A DNA stretch of 64,000 bases from Methanoculleus methanifontis (GTDB lineage Archaea; Halobacteriota; Methanomicrobia; Methanomicrobiales; Methanoculleaceae). Made by a program: the position numbers and the translations under genes. How positions within the stretch are numbered: the first letter of the stretch is position 1; each line of letters opens with the position of its first letter. The notes under the pieces are model-generated. The model was not told where the DNA came from, did not search any database, and saw nothing but the letters and a program-made list of their open reading frames with translations. Below are positions 16,255-24,833 of the stretch, piece by piece. The stretch spans positions 186,001-250,000 of the forward strand of contig NZ_VCYI01000001.1 in NCBI RefSeq assembly GCF_030464365.1. Reading direction: 5' to 3'.

Positions 16255-17302
16255 CGTGGATCGCCGTCGCCTTCACGGAGAGGGTGGCGGGCGTTCCCGA
16301 AACGATGCCGAGATCCTGCACCGACCGCCGGGTCAGGACCGCGGTGAGCGTGACGCCCGCGTCAACCCGCACCTCGGCGACGGGGCCGTTCTCGACAACC
16401 TGGACGACCGTCCCGGCCAGCGTGTTCCGGGCGCTGGTGCGCCGTCCGCCCCCGGCGGCGAGGACGACGTCGTCGGCCCGGATACAGAGCGTGACCTCCT
16501 CGCCCGCCGTTGCGTCGGTCACCGCCTCGAAGACCAGCCCTCCAGCAACCACCGTCGCGAGCCCGTCCTCGTTTGCCGTCACCGTTCCGTCCAGGATGTT
16601 CTCGATCCCGACGAACGACGCGACTTCGCGGCTCTTCGGGGTGTTCAGCACGATACCGGCCTTCCCCTCGTCGACGAGAGCCCCATCGATGATCACCGCC
16701 ATTCTGGTGGCGAGGAGGTGCGCTTCGCGGCGCGAGTGGCTCACCTGGACGACGGTGAGCCCGTCCTCCCGGTGGAGCCGCCGGAGGTCGTCGATGAACT
16801 TCTCCTGCGTGACGGGGTCGAGCGCCGAGAGCGGTTCGTCGAGGAGGAGGATGTCGGGTTTCACCGCGATGGCTCTTGCGAGCGCCACCCGCTGCTGTTC
16901 GCCGCCGGAGAGCGTCCCCGGGTAGCGGTCGGTGAGGTGAGCGATCCCGAACCGCTCGAGGAGGGGGGCGACCTCGGCCCGGGCCTCCTTCTTCCCCATC
17001 CCCTGCACCCGGAGCCCGTAGGAGACGTTGTCGCTGACCCGCATGTTCGGGAAGAGCGAGTAGTCCTGGTAGACGAGAGCGACCTTCCGCTTCTCCGGGG
17101 GGAGTGCGGTGATCTCCTCGCCCCGGAGGAGGACGCGGCCGCTGTCCGGCCGGTGGAGTCCGGCGATCGCCTCGAGGAGCACCGTCTTTCCCGCACCCGA
17201 CGGCCCGACGATGAAGTAGTAGTCGCCCTTCCTGATCGTCAGGCTGACGTCGTTTAAGCGGAACGAGCCGAGTGCGAGCGAGACACGGTCAAACTCTATC
17301 AT
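16235..17302 (-). CDS. wtpC: Tungstate/molybdate ABC transporter ATPase (Wtp cluster)
   Basis: An ATPase of 355 residues with Walker A GPSGAGKT at 33-40, YQDYSLFPNMRVSDN as Q-loop, signature LSGGEQQRVALARA and Walker B LLLDEPLSALDP. The C-terminal region (VGIENILDGTV, LCIRADDVVLA) is a TOBE-like regulatory domain. It follows the permease gene with a 14-base overlap, so translational coupling is likely. It assigns to the Wtp system by the WtpA two genes upstream. The gene's last 20 bases overlap the frameshifted SemiSWEET gene on the other strand. Confidence 0.88.
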   Translation of the reverse strand: MIEFDRVSLALGSFRLNDVSLTIRKGDYYFIVGPSGAGKTVLLEAIAGLHRPDSGRVLLRGEEITALPPEKRKVALVYQDYSLFPNMRVSDNVSYGLRVQGMGKKEARAEVAPLLERFGIAHLTDRYPGTLSGGEQQRVALARAIAVKPDILLLDEPLSALDPVTQEKFIDDLRRLHREDGLTVVQVSHSRREAHLLATRMAVIIDGALVDEGKAGIVLNTPKSREVASFVGIENILDGTVTANEDGLATVVAGGLVFEAVTDATAGEEVTLCIRADDVVLAAGGGRRTSARNTLAGTVVQVVENGPVAEVRVDAGVTLTAVLTRRSVQDLGIVSGTPATLSVKATAIHVIRSFS

Positions 17303-18164
17303 CGTACCTCCCTAAGTACCGGGTCATTCTTCGCAGGAGGTAGAAGACCCCGAAACTGACCAGGATGACCGTGAATGCGATACTCCTGCTCGTGTGGATG
17401 CCGTCCGTCGTGAAGGAGTAGTAGATCAGCGTCGATATGATGAACGGGTAGTAGGCGATCATGATAACGCCGGCAAACTCCCCGATCGCCCTCCCCCAGG
17501 CGAGGATGGCCCCGCTGTACATGTGCCGGAGGCTCAGGGGGAGCGTGACCGTGCGGAACGTGGTGAAGGTGCCCGCCCCGAGCGTGCGGGCGACGTTCTC
17601 CAGGTGAACCGGCACCTTCTCGAACCCCTCCCGCATGGTGTTGACGTAGAACGGCGAGGCGACGAAGAGCATCGCGACGATCGTCCCCGGGAGCGCGTCT
17701 TCGAACGCAAGCCCGATCTCCGAGAGCGGCGCGCCGAGCCATCCCCGGCGCATGAAGAGGAGGTAGACGAGCAGGCCCGCCACGGTGTGCGGCAGGATGA
17801 GCGGGATGTCGACGATGCTCTCGACGGCGCCCTTGAGGCGGGAGGGGCGGGATCGCGCGAGAACGTAGGCGAGCGGGGTTCCGAAGAGGATGAGGAGGAG
17901 GACGGCGCTCGCCCCCGCGCCGAACGTGAGGAGGATGGATTCGATCACCTGCGACGACGCCGCGACCTTGAGGAGGTGAGCCGGGTCGGCGAGTTCCGTC
18001 GTTGCGATGTTCGCGAGCGCAAGCACCGTGATCCCGACAAGCAGCCCGCCCATGATGCAGAACCCGAGGGTGCACCAGTCGATATGCCGCCCCAGGTGCT
18101 CTTTCCACCGGGTGGCGACTGTCTTTGCCGGGAAGGGATCGGTTGAGAGCGCTTCAGTCTTCAT
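17289..18164 (-). CDS. wtpB: Tungstate/molybdate ABC permease (Wtp cluster)
   Basis: A membrane permease of 291 residues with about six helices. It has a longer cytoplasmic N-terminus (about 35 residues) than the other permeases of the island. The EAA loop AWGRAIGEFAGVIMIAYYP near residue 225 contacts the ATPase, and DIPLILPHTVAGLLVYLLFM is the conserved mid segment. The start is ATG 18164; the stop lies inside the ATPase gene. The gap to wtpA is 70 bases and contains two ACTGATAAC(T/C)GGT-like copies (about 18176-18215), perhaps an RNA processing or regulatory site. Confidence 0.87.
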   Translation of the reverse strand: MKTEALSTDPFPAKTVATRWKEHLGRHIDWCTLGFCIMGGLLVGITVLALANIATTELADPAHLLKVAASSQVIESILLTFGAGASAVLLLILFGTPLAYVLARSRPSRLKGAVESIVDIPLILPHTVAGLLVYLLFMRRGWLGAPLSEIGLAFEDALPGTIVAMLFVASPFYVNTMREGFEKVPVHLENVARTLGAGTFTTFRTVTLPLSLRHMYSGAILAWGRAIGEFAGVIMIAYYPFIISTLIYYSFTTDGIHTSRSIAFTVILVSFGVFYLLRRMTRYLGRYDDRV

Positions 18165-18234
18165 GTCCGTGTATTCGCTGATAACTGGTATGCACGCTTC
18201 ACTGATAACCGGTTGGGAAAAAGAAGAGTGGGGT

Positions 18235-19302
18235 TCAGGCTTTCATCTCAACAAGCGACTGGAGAGCGTCAGGAACGTCGCCGTAGCCGCCCGCGGGCAC
18301 GATCGGGGGCTGGCCGTCGCCGGTGAGGATCTCCTGTCCGGTGGCGCCGATCAGCGTCTCCACGAACTCGATACCGAGGTCGGGGTGCTCGGCGATCTTC
18401 GGGACAGTCACGCCGTAGACGATCGGCGAGCCCACGTAGAGTGTGGTGCCGTCGCCCTTCTTTGCCTCGGTCTGGACGGTCGCGTAGTTCTCCGCGAAGT
18501 CTATCGACGAGAGATCGATCTCCTCAGGGAGTTCGATGAACTCGAGGTCGTTCTGGACGGCAACGCTCCGGTACTCCCAGGCGTAGTCAAGTCCGCCGGC
18601 CTGAACCATCTGGACGAGTTCGACGCTCTTCGGGCGGATCGTCAGGGTGGTGCTGTCGGGCTTCGGGTCGGCGGCGTGGATCGTGTAGACCCCGTCCTCG
18701 TCGGTGACGGTGATCGCGCTGTGCTCGCTGACTAGGGTCTCGAAGATCTGGTCGTCTTCATAGTAGGCCTCGGCGAGCTGGATCACCATCGGGGTGCGGT
18801 AGCCGCAGGGATCGGAGTTCGGGTCGGAGAAGCCCCACCGGACGCCGTCACGGTCGAGGATCTCGTACCAGTTCTCGGCGGTGATCTCGTCTGCGTACTT
18901 GCTCTCGTTAGAGTAGGTCAGGACCATCCGGTTCTTCGCGAACGTGAGGTACCAGTCGGCGTGCTCCGGGATCATCATCTCCGGGATGAGGTAGTAGTCG
19001 GCGGAGGCGACGACGTCGGCGGGTTTGCCGTTCTCGGTCACCTTCTTGATGCAGTCGACGCTGCCGGCTGGCTCGAGGAGCACGGTGACGCCGGCATGTT
19101 CTGCTTCGTATTCTGCTTTCACCTTCTCAAACGGTCCGGTCAGGCTCCCGGCATGGAAGACCTTCACCTGGACGTCTTCGGCGGCGGTCGCCGTCGGCGT
19201 GGGGGTCGTCGTCGGGTCTTCGGTCGTCCCCGTGCAGCCGGAGAACAGAACCGCGGCAGCGACGATGAGACCGATAAACGCACATAGGCGGGTTAGTTTC
19301 AT
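18235..19302 (-). CDS. wtpA: Tungstate/molybdate-binding lipoprotein WtpA
   Basis: The binding protein of a Wtp system, 355 residues. The signal peptide ends in the lipobox LFSGC and is followed by a Thr/Pro linker. The mature sequence opens VKVFHAGSLTGPFEKVKAEY, and the WGFSDPNSDPCGYRTPMVIQ stretch is the archaeal WtpA signature. Characterised Pyrococcus and Archaeoglobus WtpA proteins hold tungstate or molybdate in octahedral coordination with very high affinity. It heads wtpABC on the minus strand. The upstream region is A/T rich with ATACTTTTAACATT, a weak TATA candidate. Confidence 0.9.
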   Translation of the reverse strand: MKLTRLCAFIGLIVAAAVLFSGCTGTTEDPTTTPTPTATAAEDVQVKVFHAGSLTGPFEKVKAEYEAEHAGVTVLLEPAGSVDCIKKVTENGKPADVVASADYYLIPEMMIPEHADWYLTFAKNRMVLTYSNESKYADEITAENWYEILDRDGVRWGFSDPNSDPCGYRTPMVIQLAEAYYEDDQIFETLVSEHSAITVTDEDGVYTIHAADPKPDSTTLTIRPKSVELVQMVQAGGLDYAWEYRSVAVQNDLEFIELPEEIDLSSIDFAENYATVQTEAKKGDGTTLYVGSPIVYGVTVPKIAEHPDLGIEFVETLIGATGQEILTGDGQPPIVPAGGYGDVPDALQSLVEMKA

Positions 19303-19423
19303 GAAATAACGTTTGGCGGTGGCCCAATGTTAAAAGTATTCATCTCGGCAAATGTTAATCAAATTGATTTACCTGGCATTCCCGGACGGATCAGATTCCG
19401 GTGGAAAGGGCTTTGATGGGGAT

Positions 19424-20509
19424 TCAGGCCCCTTTCCGCGGGATGAGATGAACCGCCTTCGCCTGGAGAGAGACCCAGACCTCCATCCCCTCGTGAAGAC
19501 CGAGGGCCTCCGCCCTCCTCGCGGTCACCAGTGCGACAAGATCGCACCCGCAGCGCACCGTCACGTTCACGAACGGCGCCGTGGGCTCGATGGCGGTGAC
19601 CGTCGCCGGGAAGAGGTTCTCGGCCTCCTCGTAGCCGGGCTTCCTCCGGTGCAGGGAGATGTCTTCCCCACGGATGACCATCTTCACCTCGTCGGCGGGC
19701 GGCGGGGTCGCCGAGAGGATCTCCTTTTCCCTCGCCTCCACGACGGTGAAGTCCCCTCTCCGGGAGACGACCCGGGCGGGAATGATGTTCTGGACGCCCA
19801 CGAACCGGGCAATCTGCTGGTTCTTCGGTTCGCGGAATATCTCGCGGGACGGCCCGGTCTGGGCGATCGTGCCCTCGATCATCACCCCGACCCGGTCGGC
19901 AAGGCGCTGACCCTGCGCCAGATCATGGGTGCTTATGAGGACGGTCATGTCGGCCTCGCGATTCAGCCGGGTCACGATCGCCTCGATGGTGGCGGTCGAT
20001 GTCGGGTCGAGGTTCGCCGTCGGTTCGTCCAGGAAGAGGATCTCGGGATCGGTCACGAGCACCCTCGAGAGCGCCACCCGCTGCTGTTCGCCGCCGGAGA
20101 GATCGATCGCCCGGCTCTTGATGTAGCGGGAGAGCCCGACGGCTTCGAGGGCCTCCTTCACCTTCCGGTCGATATTGTCGCCGGGAGCACGCCGGTACCG
20201 GAGCCCCATCGCGACGTTGTCGTAGACGGACGAGTTGAAGACGATCGGCCTCTGAAAGAGCATCCCCATCCGGCGGCGGAGGTCGAGCCAGGTGCCGTGA
20301 TCCGCGACCGTGTCGACCCCGAAGACCGAGAGTTCCCCGGCGTTCGCGGGCTCGATCAGGTCGAGGAGCCGCAGAAGCGTGCTCTTCCCCGACCCGCTCG
20401 GGCCGATGAGCGCGAGGATCTCGCCTTCTTCGACCGAGAGGTCGACGTCGTGCAGGACTTCAAGGCTGCCGTAGGATTTTCTGATGTTGTGTGCTTCGAT
20501 GACCGTCAT
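19424..20509 (-). CDS. tupC: Tungstate/molybdate ABC transporter ATPase (Tup cluster 2)
   Basis: An ATPase of 361 residues with Walker A GPSGSGKST at 36-44, signature LSGGEQQRVALSRV and Walker B ILFLDEPTANLDP. The TOBE-like C-terminus includes VGVQNIIPARVV and VIRGEDISLHR. It resembles the Tup cluster 1 ATPase more than the Mod or Wtp ones (RLLDLIEPANAGE, FQRPIVFNSSVYDNVAMGLRYR versus FQKPAVFNTTVTENVAVGLRFR). It is the last gene of the second tupABC, four bases after the permease. Confidence 0.88.
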   Translation of the reverse strand: MTVIEAHNIRKSYGSLEVLHDVDLSVEEGEILALIGPSGSGKSTLLRLLDLIEPANAGELSVFGVDTVADHGTWLDLRRRMGMLFQRPIVFNSSVYDNVAMGLRYRRAPGDNIDRKVKEALEAVGLSRYIKSRAIDLSGGEQQRVALSRVLVTDPEILFLDEPTANLDPTSTATIEAIVTRLNREADMTVLISTHDLAQGQRLADRVGVMIEGTIAQTGPSREIFREPKNQQIARFVGVQNIIPARVVSRRGDFTVVEAREKEILSATPPPADEVKMVIRGEDISLHRRKPGYEEAENLFPATVTAIEPTAPFVNVTVRCGCDLVALVTARRAEALGLHEGMEVWVSLQAKAVHLIPRKGA

Positions 20510-20513
20510 GGTA

Positions 20514-21209
20514 TCACCGCCGCTGCACCAGGGAGAGGGCTATGTTCACCCCGAGCGCCACCGCGAGGAGGATGATCCCGAGTGCAATCGAGAGGGAGTA
20601 GTTTGCCATCGAGGTGTTGAGCGCGATCGCGGTGGTGAGGACGCGGGTGGCGCCCCGGATGTTGCCGCCGACGATCATCACCGTCCCGACCTCGGCGATC
20701 GCCCGCCCGAAGCCCAGGAGGACGCCGGACATGACCGCGAACCGCGCCTCCGCGATGATCGTCATGACCGTCTGGAGCCTGCTCGCGCCGAGCGCGGTGA
20801 TCGTGTAGCGCTTGTCCCGGTCGATCCCGGAGAGCGCCGAGACCGTCAGCCCCATCAGGAGCGGGATGATGAGGACGGTCTGGGCGACGATCATGCCGCC
20901 GGGGGTGTAGAGAAAGCGGAGGAACCCGAAGGGGCCGACGTTGGAGAGGAGCAGGAAGATGACCAGACCCACGATGACGGTGGGGAGGGCGTACAGCGTC
21001 TGCAGCGTGGAGACGACCGCGTGCTTCCCCCGGAACTCGTAGAAGTAGATCAGCGCCCCGAGCGGCAGGGCGATGAGCGCGGCGAAGAAGGTGGCGGTGA
21101 GGGAGACATAGAGCGAGCGGATGGTGATCTCCACCACCTGCGGGTCGAGGGTGATGATGAGCTCGATTGCTTCGATGAATCCCTCGATGATTGGGTTCCC
21201 GTTCACCAC
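20514..21209 (-). CDS. tupB: Tungstate-type ABC permease (Tup cluster 2)
   Basis: A membrane permease of 231 residues, clearly paralogous to the one at 7118 (IIEGFIEAIELIITLDPQV, SALSGIDRDKRYTITALGAS, LGFGRAIAEVGTVMIVGGNI as EAA loop). Five to six hydrophobic helices are visible. It lies between the ATPase gene (four-base gap) and the binding-protein gene (60-base gap), copying the spacing of Tup cluster 1. A duplication of the whole cluster with later divergence is the simplest origin. Confidence 0.88.
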   Translation of the reverse strand: MVNGNPIIEGFIEAIELIITLDPQVVEITIRSLYVSLTATFFAALIALPLGALIYFYEFRGKHAVVSTLQTLYALPTVIVGLVIFLLLSNVGPFGFLRFLYTPGGMIVAQTVLIIPLLMGLTVSALSGIDRDKRYTITALGASRLQTVMTIIAEARFAVMSGVLLGFGRAIAEVGTVMIVGGNIRGATRVLTTAIALNTSMANYSLSIALGIILLAVALGVNIALSLVQRR

Positions 21210-21269
21210 ACTCCCTCACCCTCCGGACTCCCTGTCACCCTGCCGATCACCTTGTTACCACTCCACGTT

Positions 21270-22241
21270 TCAGGCAGTCACCGGCTCCGCGCAGGTGCAG
21301 TTGAACGGCGGCTCGGTGCACTCGGGTGCGTAGAGGGGTGTAAAGAGCGGTTTGCCGAACTCCTCGGTCCCGAATTCGCCGATCATCTGCTTCGTCTCGT
21401 TCGTGGTGAGCCAGTTGATGAAGTCCGCGGCCCCCTCTGCGTTCACTCCGGGGTGCTCTTCGGGGTTGACGGCGATCGCGCTGTAGCGGTTCATGAGCTC
21501 CGCACCCTCGGCGACGACCGGCACCAGGTCGAGCCGGTCGGCGAACGAGAGATAGGTGCCCTCATCGGAGAGGGTGTATGCCTGCTGCTCGTTTGCAAGG
21601 ATCAGGGTGTCCCCCATGCCTTTGCCGGCCTCGACATACCAGCCCCCGGCGTTCAGGATCTCGCCGTCGTAGTCGTAGCCCGCCTCCTCCCAGAGCACCT
21701 GCTCCTGGGTGTGTGTCCCGGAGTTGTCGCCGCGGGAGACGAAGGCGACACCCTGCGTGTCGTTCGTGCCGGCGAGATAGATCGTCCGGAAGGCCTCCAC
21801 CGGGGTCATGTTCGCGATCCCCGCCGGGTCGGATTCGGGGCCGACGATGATGTAGTAGTTGTAGGCGATGCATCGCGGGTTGATCCCGAAGCCGTCGTCG
21901 ATGAACTGCTGCTCAAGGTCCGGGGCATGGACGAGCACCAGGTCCACGTCGCCGCGCCTCCCGGAGTCGATGGACTGTCCGGTGCCCTGGGCGATGAACT
22001 GCAGATCCATTCCTGTCTCGCCCTCGTAGACCCGTTCGAGCTCCGCGAGCAGCCCGGTGTTCTCGAGGCTCGTCGTGGTGGCTATCCGCAGGATGTCCCC
22101 TCCGCCGGCGGGAGCGGTCGTCGCCCCGGCCCCCGGCGTCTCGTTTTCGCCCGGCGCCGTCTCCGTGCATCCCACAGAGAGGGCGAAGATGAGCAGGATC
22201 GCAACGATGCCTGCCGTCAGATGAGTAGCATTCGTCTTCAT
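21270..22241 (-). CDS. tupA: Tungstate-binding lipoprotein (Tup cluster 2)
   Basis: A 323-residue binding protein with a signal peptide ending in the lipobox-like ALSVGC, then a Gly/Ala/Thr linker. The mature part begins LRIATTTSLENTGLLAELERVY and carries VAFVSRGDNSGTHTQEQ, both TupA hallmarks. Its C-terminus has a Cys pair (ECTEPPFNCTCAEPV) absent from the first TupA, which may form a disulphide or bind metal. It heads the second tupABC. On the minus strand CTATATAT (22269-22276) is about 28 bases before the ATG. Confidence 0.9.
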   Translation of the reverse strand: MKTNATHLTAGIVAILLIFALSVGCTETAPGENETPGAGATTAPAGGGDILRIATTTSLENTGLLAELERVYEGETGMDLQFIAQGTGQSIDSGRRGDVDLVLVHAPDLEQQFIDDGFGINPRCIAYNYYIIVGPESDPAGIANMTPVEAFRTIYLAGTNDTQGVAFVSRGDNSGTHTQEQVLWEEAGYDYDGEILNAGGWYVEAGKGMGDTLILANEQQAYTLSDEGTYLSFADRLDLVPVVAEGAELMNRYSAIAVNPEEHPGVNAEGAADFINWLTTNETKQMIGEFGTEEFGKPLFTPLYAPECTEPPFNCTCAEPVTA

Positions 22242-22267
22242 ACCAGCGCGTTAGGGAGCCCTCCTCG

Positions 22268-22301
22268 GATATATAGTTATCCTGGCCGGAAAGTTAATGG
22301 G
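22268..22301 (-). promoter_or_regulatory. tupA2 promoter with CCATTAACT motif
   Basis: A minus-strand TATA box, CTATATAT (22269-22276), serves tupA2. CCATTAACT (22292-22300) lies about 16 bases further upstream and is identical to the nine bases before tupA1. Spacing between the motif and the start codon is 50-60 bases in both. Confidence 0.5.
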
Positions 22302-22370
22302 CTTCGTTCCGGGGGGAGGTTGCCACCGAGGTCGAAACCTTAACGCTCTGGCCCGCCGATTCTTTTCCTC

Positions 22371-23621
22371 ATGTGGCAGGCGCTGGATATCGAGACCTGG
22401 ATCGCCGGACGGCGGTCGGACCTTGACCGGGTGAAAGGATCGGTCTCGGAGATCATCGAGAGGGTGCGCTCAGAGGGCGACGCTACCCTCATCGACCTGA
22501 CGAAGAGGTTTGACGGGATCGATCTCGAGGAGATCGCCGTCCCCGACGAGGAGCGGGAGGCGGCCTACGATGAGGTGGATGCACGGCTGGTCGAAAGTCT
22601 CGTGGAGGCGGAGGAGCGGATCAGCCGGTTCCACGAACTGCAGCGCGGGCGCGACCTCTGGCTGCAGGAGATGGAGCCCGGGATCACCCTCGGCGTCAAG
22701 ACGACGCCCCTCTCCCGGATCGGCGCCTACGTCCCCGGAGGGCGGGCGGCCTACCCCTCGACGGCGCTGATGTGCACGATCCCGGCGAAGGTCGCGGGGG
22801 TCGCGGAGATCTGCTGCTGCACCCCGCCGCCGGTCAATCCAATCACTCTCGTCGCGCTCGATATCGCCGGGGTTGACGAGGTCTACCGGGTCGGTGGCGC
22901 CCAGGCGATCGCGGCGATGGCGCTCGGGACCGAGTCAATCCCACGGGTGGAGAAGATCGTCGGCCCTGGGAACGTCTACGTCACCGCGGCGAAGATGCTT
23001 CTGCGCGACGAGGCCGAGATCGACTTCCCGGCGGGCCCGAGCGAGATCGCGATCCTCGCGGACGGCACGGCGAACCCGACGTTCATCGCGGCCGATGTCC
23101 TCGCCCAGGCCGAGCACGACCCGAACGCCGCCTGTGTTCTGGTGACGACCGACGCGGCTCTCGCGGAAACGGTCGGCGCCGAGGTGAAACGGATGGCCGG
23201 AGAGGCAAAACGCCGCGATATCGTCGCAAAGGCGCTTGAACACTCCGGTTACATCGTTGCCGCTGACATCGACGAAGCGGTCGCGACGGTCGACGGGGTC
23301 GGCCCCGAACACCTCTCGATCCAGGTGGCCGACCCGCTCTCGGTCATCAACCGCATCCGGAGCGCCGGGTCGATCTTCGTCGGCCCCTACGCGGCGGTGG
23401 CCTGCGGCGACTACGCCTCGGGGACGAACCACGTCCTCCCGACGGCGGGCTACGCTCGCCTTTACTCTGGCCTCGACGTGAACCACTTCTGCCGGCGCTC
23501 GACCGTCCAGGTGATCACGCGGGAGGGGCTTGACGCCATTGGCGACGTGGTGGAGACGATCGCCGACGCGGAAGGCCTCCACGCTCACGCGGAGTCGGTG
23601 CGGGTTCGGAGAAGAGGATAG
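22371..23621 (+). CDS. hisD: Histidinol dehydrogenase
   Basis: This zinc enzyme catalyses the last two steps of histidine synthesis, oxidising L-histidinol to histidine with two NAD+. At 416 residues it is near the usual 420-430. Visible family motifs are IGAYVPGGRAAYPS, VGGAQAIAAMALGT, KIVGPGNVYVT, DFPAGPSEIAILAD, the zinc-binding AQAEHDPNA and GPEHLSIQ. GTNHVLPTAGYARLYSGL closes the active site. The start is ATG 22371. No other his gene is next to it, so the pathway is scattered as in many methanogens. It is divergent from tupA2 with a 129-base gap. Confidence 0.96.
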   Translation: MWQALDIETWIAGRRSDLDRVKGSVSEIIERVRSEGDATLIDLTKRFDGIDLEEIAVPDEEREAAYDEVDARLVESLVEAEERISRFHELQRGRDLWLQEMEPGITLGVKTTPLSRIGAYVPGGRAAYPSTALMCTIPAKVAGVAEICCCTPPPVNPITLVALDIAGVDEVYRVGGAQAIAAMALGTESIPRVEKIVGPGNVYVTAAKMLLRDEAEIDFPAGPSEIAILADGTANPTFIAADVLAQAEHDPNAACVLVTTDAALAETVGAEVKRMAGEAKRRDIVAKALEHSGYIVAADIDEAVATVDGVGPEHLSIQVADPLSVINRIRSAGSIFVGPYAAVACGDYASGTNHVLPTAGYARLYSGLDVNHFCRRSTVQVITREGLDAIGDVVETIADAEGLHAHAESVRVRRRG

Positions 23622-23625
23622 GCGA

Positions 23626-23897
23626 ATAATTCATCTTATCGGGACTGTTCTATGGGAGCCGTTGGGAGATCTGATCGCTTCTCGAACGCCAACTTTCCAA
23701 CTGGTCACAACCCCGTGCACGGCTTTCCATAGGATATCGCCACGGTCCACTGTCCGGGATGACCCCGGGGAAGAACCAGATCCAGCACCTCCGGAGGGGC
23801 GATGAGCGGCAAGCAGAGTCCGATAATTCGGAATCGATGCCTAGAAACAGGACCCCTGCTCCGGTCATCTTCTGGACAAAATGGTAAGATGAATTAT
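23626..23897. repeat. 272-bp segment bounded by 13-bp inverted repeats
   Basis: ATAATTCATCTTA at 23626-23638 is matched exactly by its complement at 23885-23897. The segment fills the gap between the convergent hisD and HEAT genes and the right repeat covers the stop codon of the HEAT gene. No gene is visible inside. It could be a small non-autonomous insertion (MITE-like) or a chance dyad; no target-site duplication is evident. Confidence 0.4.
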
Positions 23898-24829
23898 CGC
23901 GACGTCGGCGGCGAAGGCTCCGGGGCAACCTCCCCGTGGACCATCCGGATGCTCTCGATCGCGTCCTCTGCGACGGTTCGTTCGTCCTGATCCCCGCTCC
24001 GGGCGAGGTCTTTGAGAGCGTCGATCGCCCGCGGGTCGCCGATGTACTTGAGCGCCCCCGCCGCGTAGAGCCGGACGTTCCGGTCGGCATCCTTCGTCGC
24101 CGCGACGAGGGGCTCGACCGCGGCACCGCCCATCCGCATGAGGGCGCCCGCCGCCGCCCCCCGGACGTCGTCGTTTTCGTCCCGGAGCGCCGTGATGAGC
24201 GGCTCGACCGCGGACGTCTCCCCGCTATCCCCGAGGACACCGGCCGCGAGGATCCGGGTATCCGGGTTCGGGTCGGTGAGCATCCGGCGAAGCGGCTCCG
24301 CCGCTCCGGCACCGAACTTTACTATGGCTCCCGACGCCTGGCACCGAATATCGTCGTTTTCGTCCTGGAGCGCCCGGGCCAGTGGATCGACCGCAGCGGG
24401 ATCACCGATCTCGCCGAGGATGGCGACCGCGTAGACTCGCCGGAGCTCTTTCGCGGTGTCAACCTCCCAGGTCTGGCCGCCGGCCCCGGTCACAGTCGGC
24501 GGGCTCACGGCCTCCTCCTCGTACTTCCCCGACGCCTCCGGGTTCTCGAGGAGTTCGGCCAGCGGTTCGACCGCCGGCGTCCCGAGCAGCGTGAGCGAGT
24601 CCGCCGCCGCCTCCCGCACCGCTGTCAACGGGTCGCCGAGCGCCCGGATGAGCGGCCCGACCGCTTCGGCACCGCCGAAGTCCCCGAGCGCCAGGGCGGC
24701 CCGCTGGCGGGTCAGGCCGTCGCTGCTCCCGAGCGCCTCGATCAGGCCGTCGACATTCTTCTCCGCTCTCAGCATATCGATGTTGAACCGCTTCTCCACG
24801 TTCTCTTGCTCCAACGCGTTCACCTCCAC
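23894..24829 (-). CDS. HEAT-repeat (PBS-lyase-like) protein
   Basis: A protein of 311 residues made of about seven HEAT-like repeats of 31 residues. Examples are DGLTRQRAALALGDFGGAEA, DPLTAVREAAADSLTLLGTP, DENDDIRCQASGAIVKFGAG, DPNPDTRILAAGVLGDSGET and DENDDVRGAAAGALMRMGGA. These PBS-lyase HEAT proteins form curved solenoids and usually act as protein-binding scaffolds; some bind phycobilin but methanogens have none. No signal peptide is seen. It ends where the 13-bp inverted repeat begins. A related protein gene lies directly upstream on the same strand. Confidence 0.85.
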   Translation of the reverse strand: MEVNALEQENVEKRFNIDMLRAEKNVDGLIEALGSSDGLTRQRAALALGDFGGAEAVGPLIRALGDPLTAVREAAADSLTLLGTPAVEPLAELLENPEASGKYEEEAVSPPTVTGAGGQTWEVDTAKELRRVYAVAILGEIGDPAAVDPLARALQDENDDIRCQASGAIVKFGAGAAEPLRRMLTDPNPDTRILAAGVLGDSGETSAVEPLITALRDENDDVRGAAAGALMRMGGAAVEPLVAATKDADRNVRLYAAGALKYIGDPRAIDALKDLARSGDQDERTVAEDAIESIRMVHGEVAPEPSPPTSR

Positions 24830-24833
24830 TTTG

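Noticed and set aside
15861-16925. 354-residue plus-strand frame
   Set aside because: Most of it is antisense to wtpC. Only the 15998-16254 part has a real (frameshifted) SemiSWEET signal, in other frames.
20484-22343. 619-residue plus-strand frame over the second tup cluster
   Set aside because: It is antisense to tupB and tupA, which have clear family motifs, signal peptide and lipobox.
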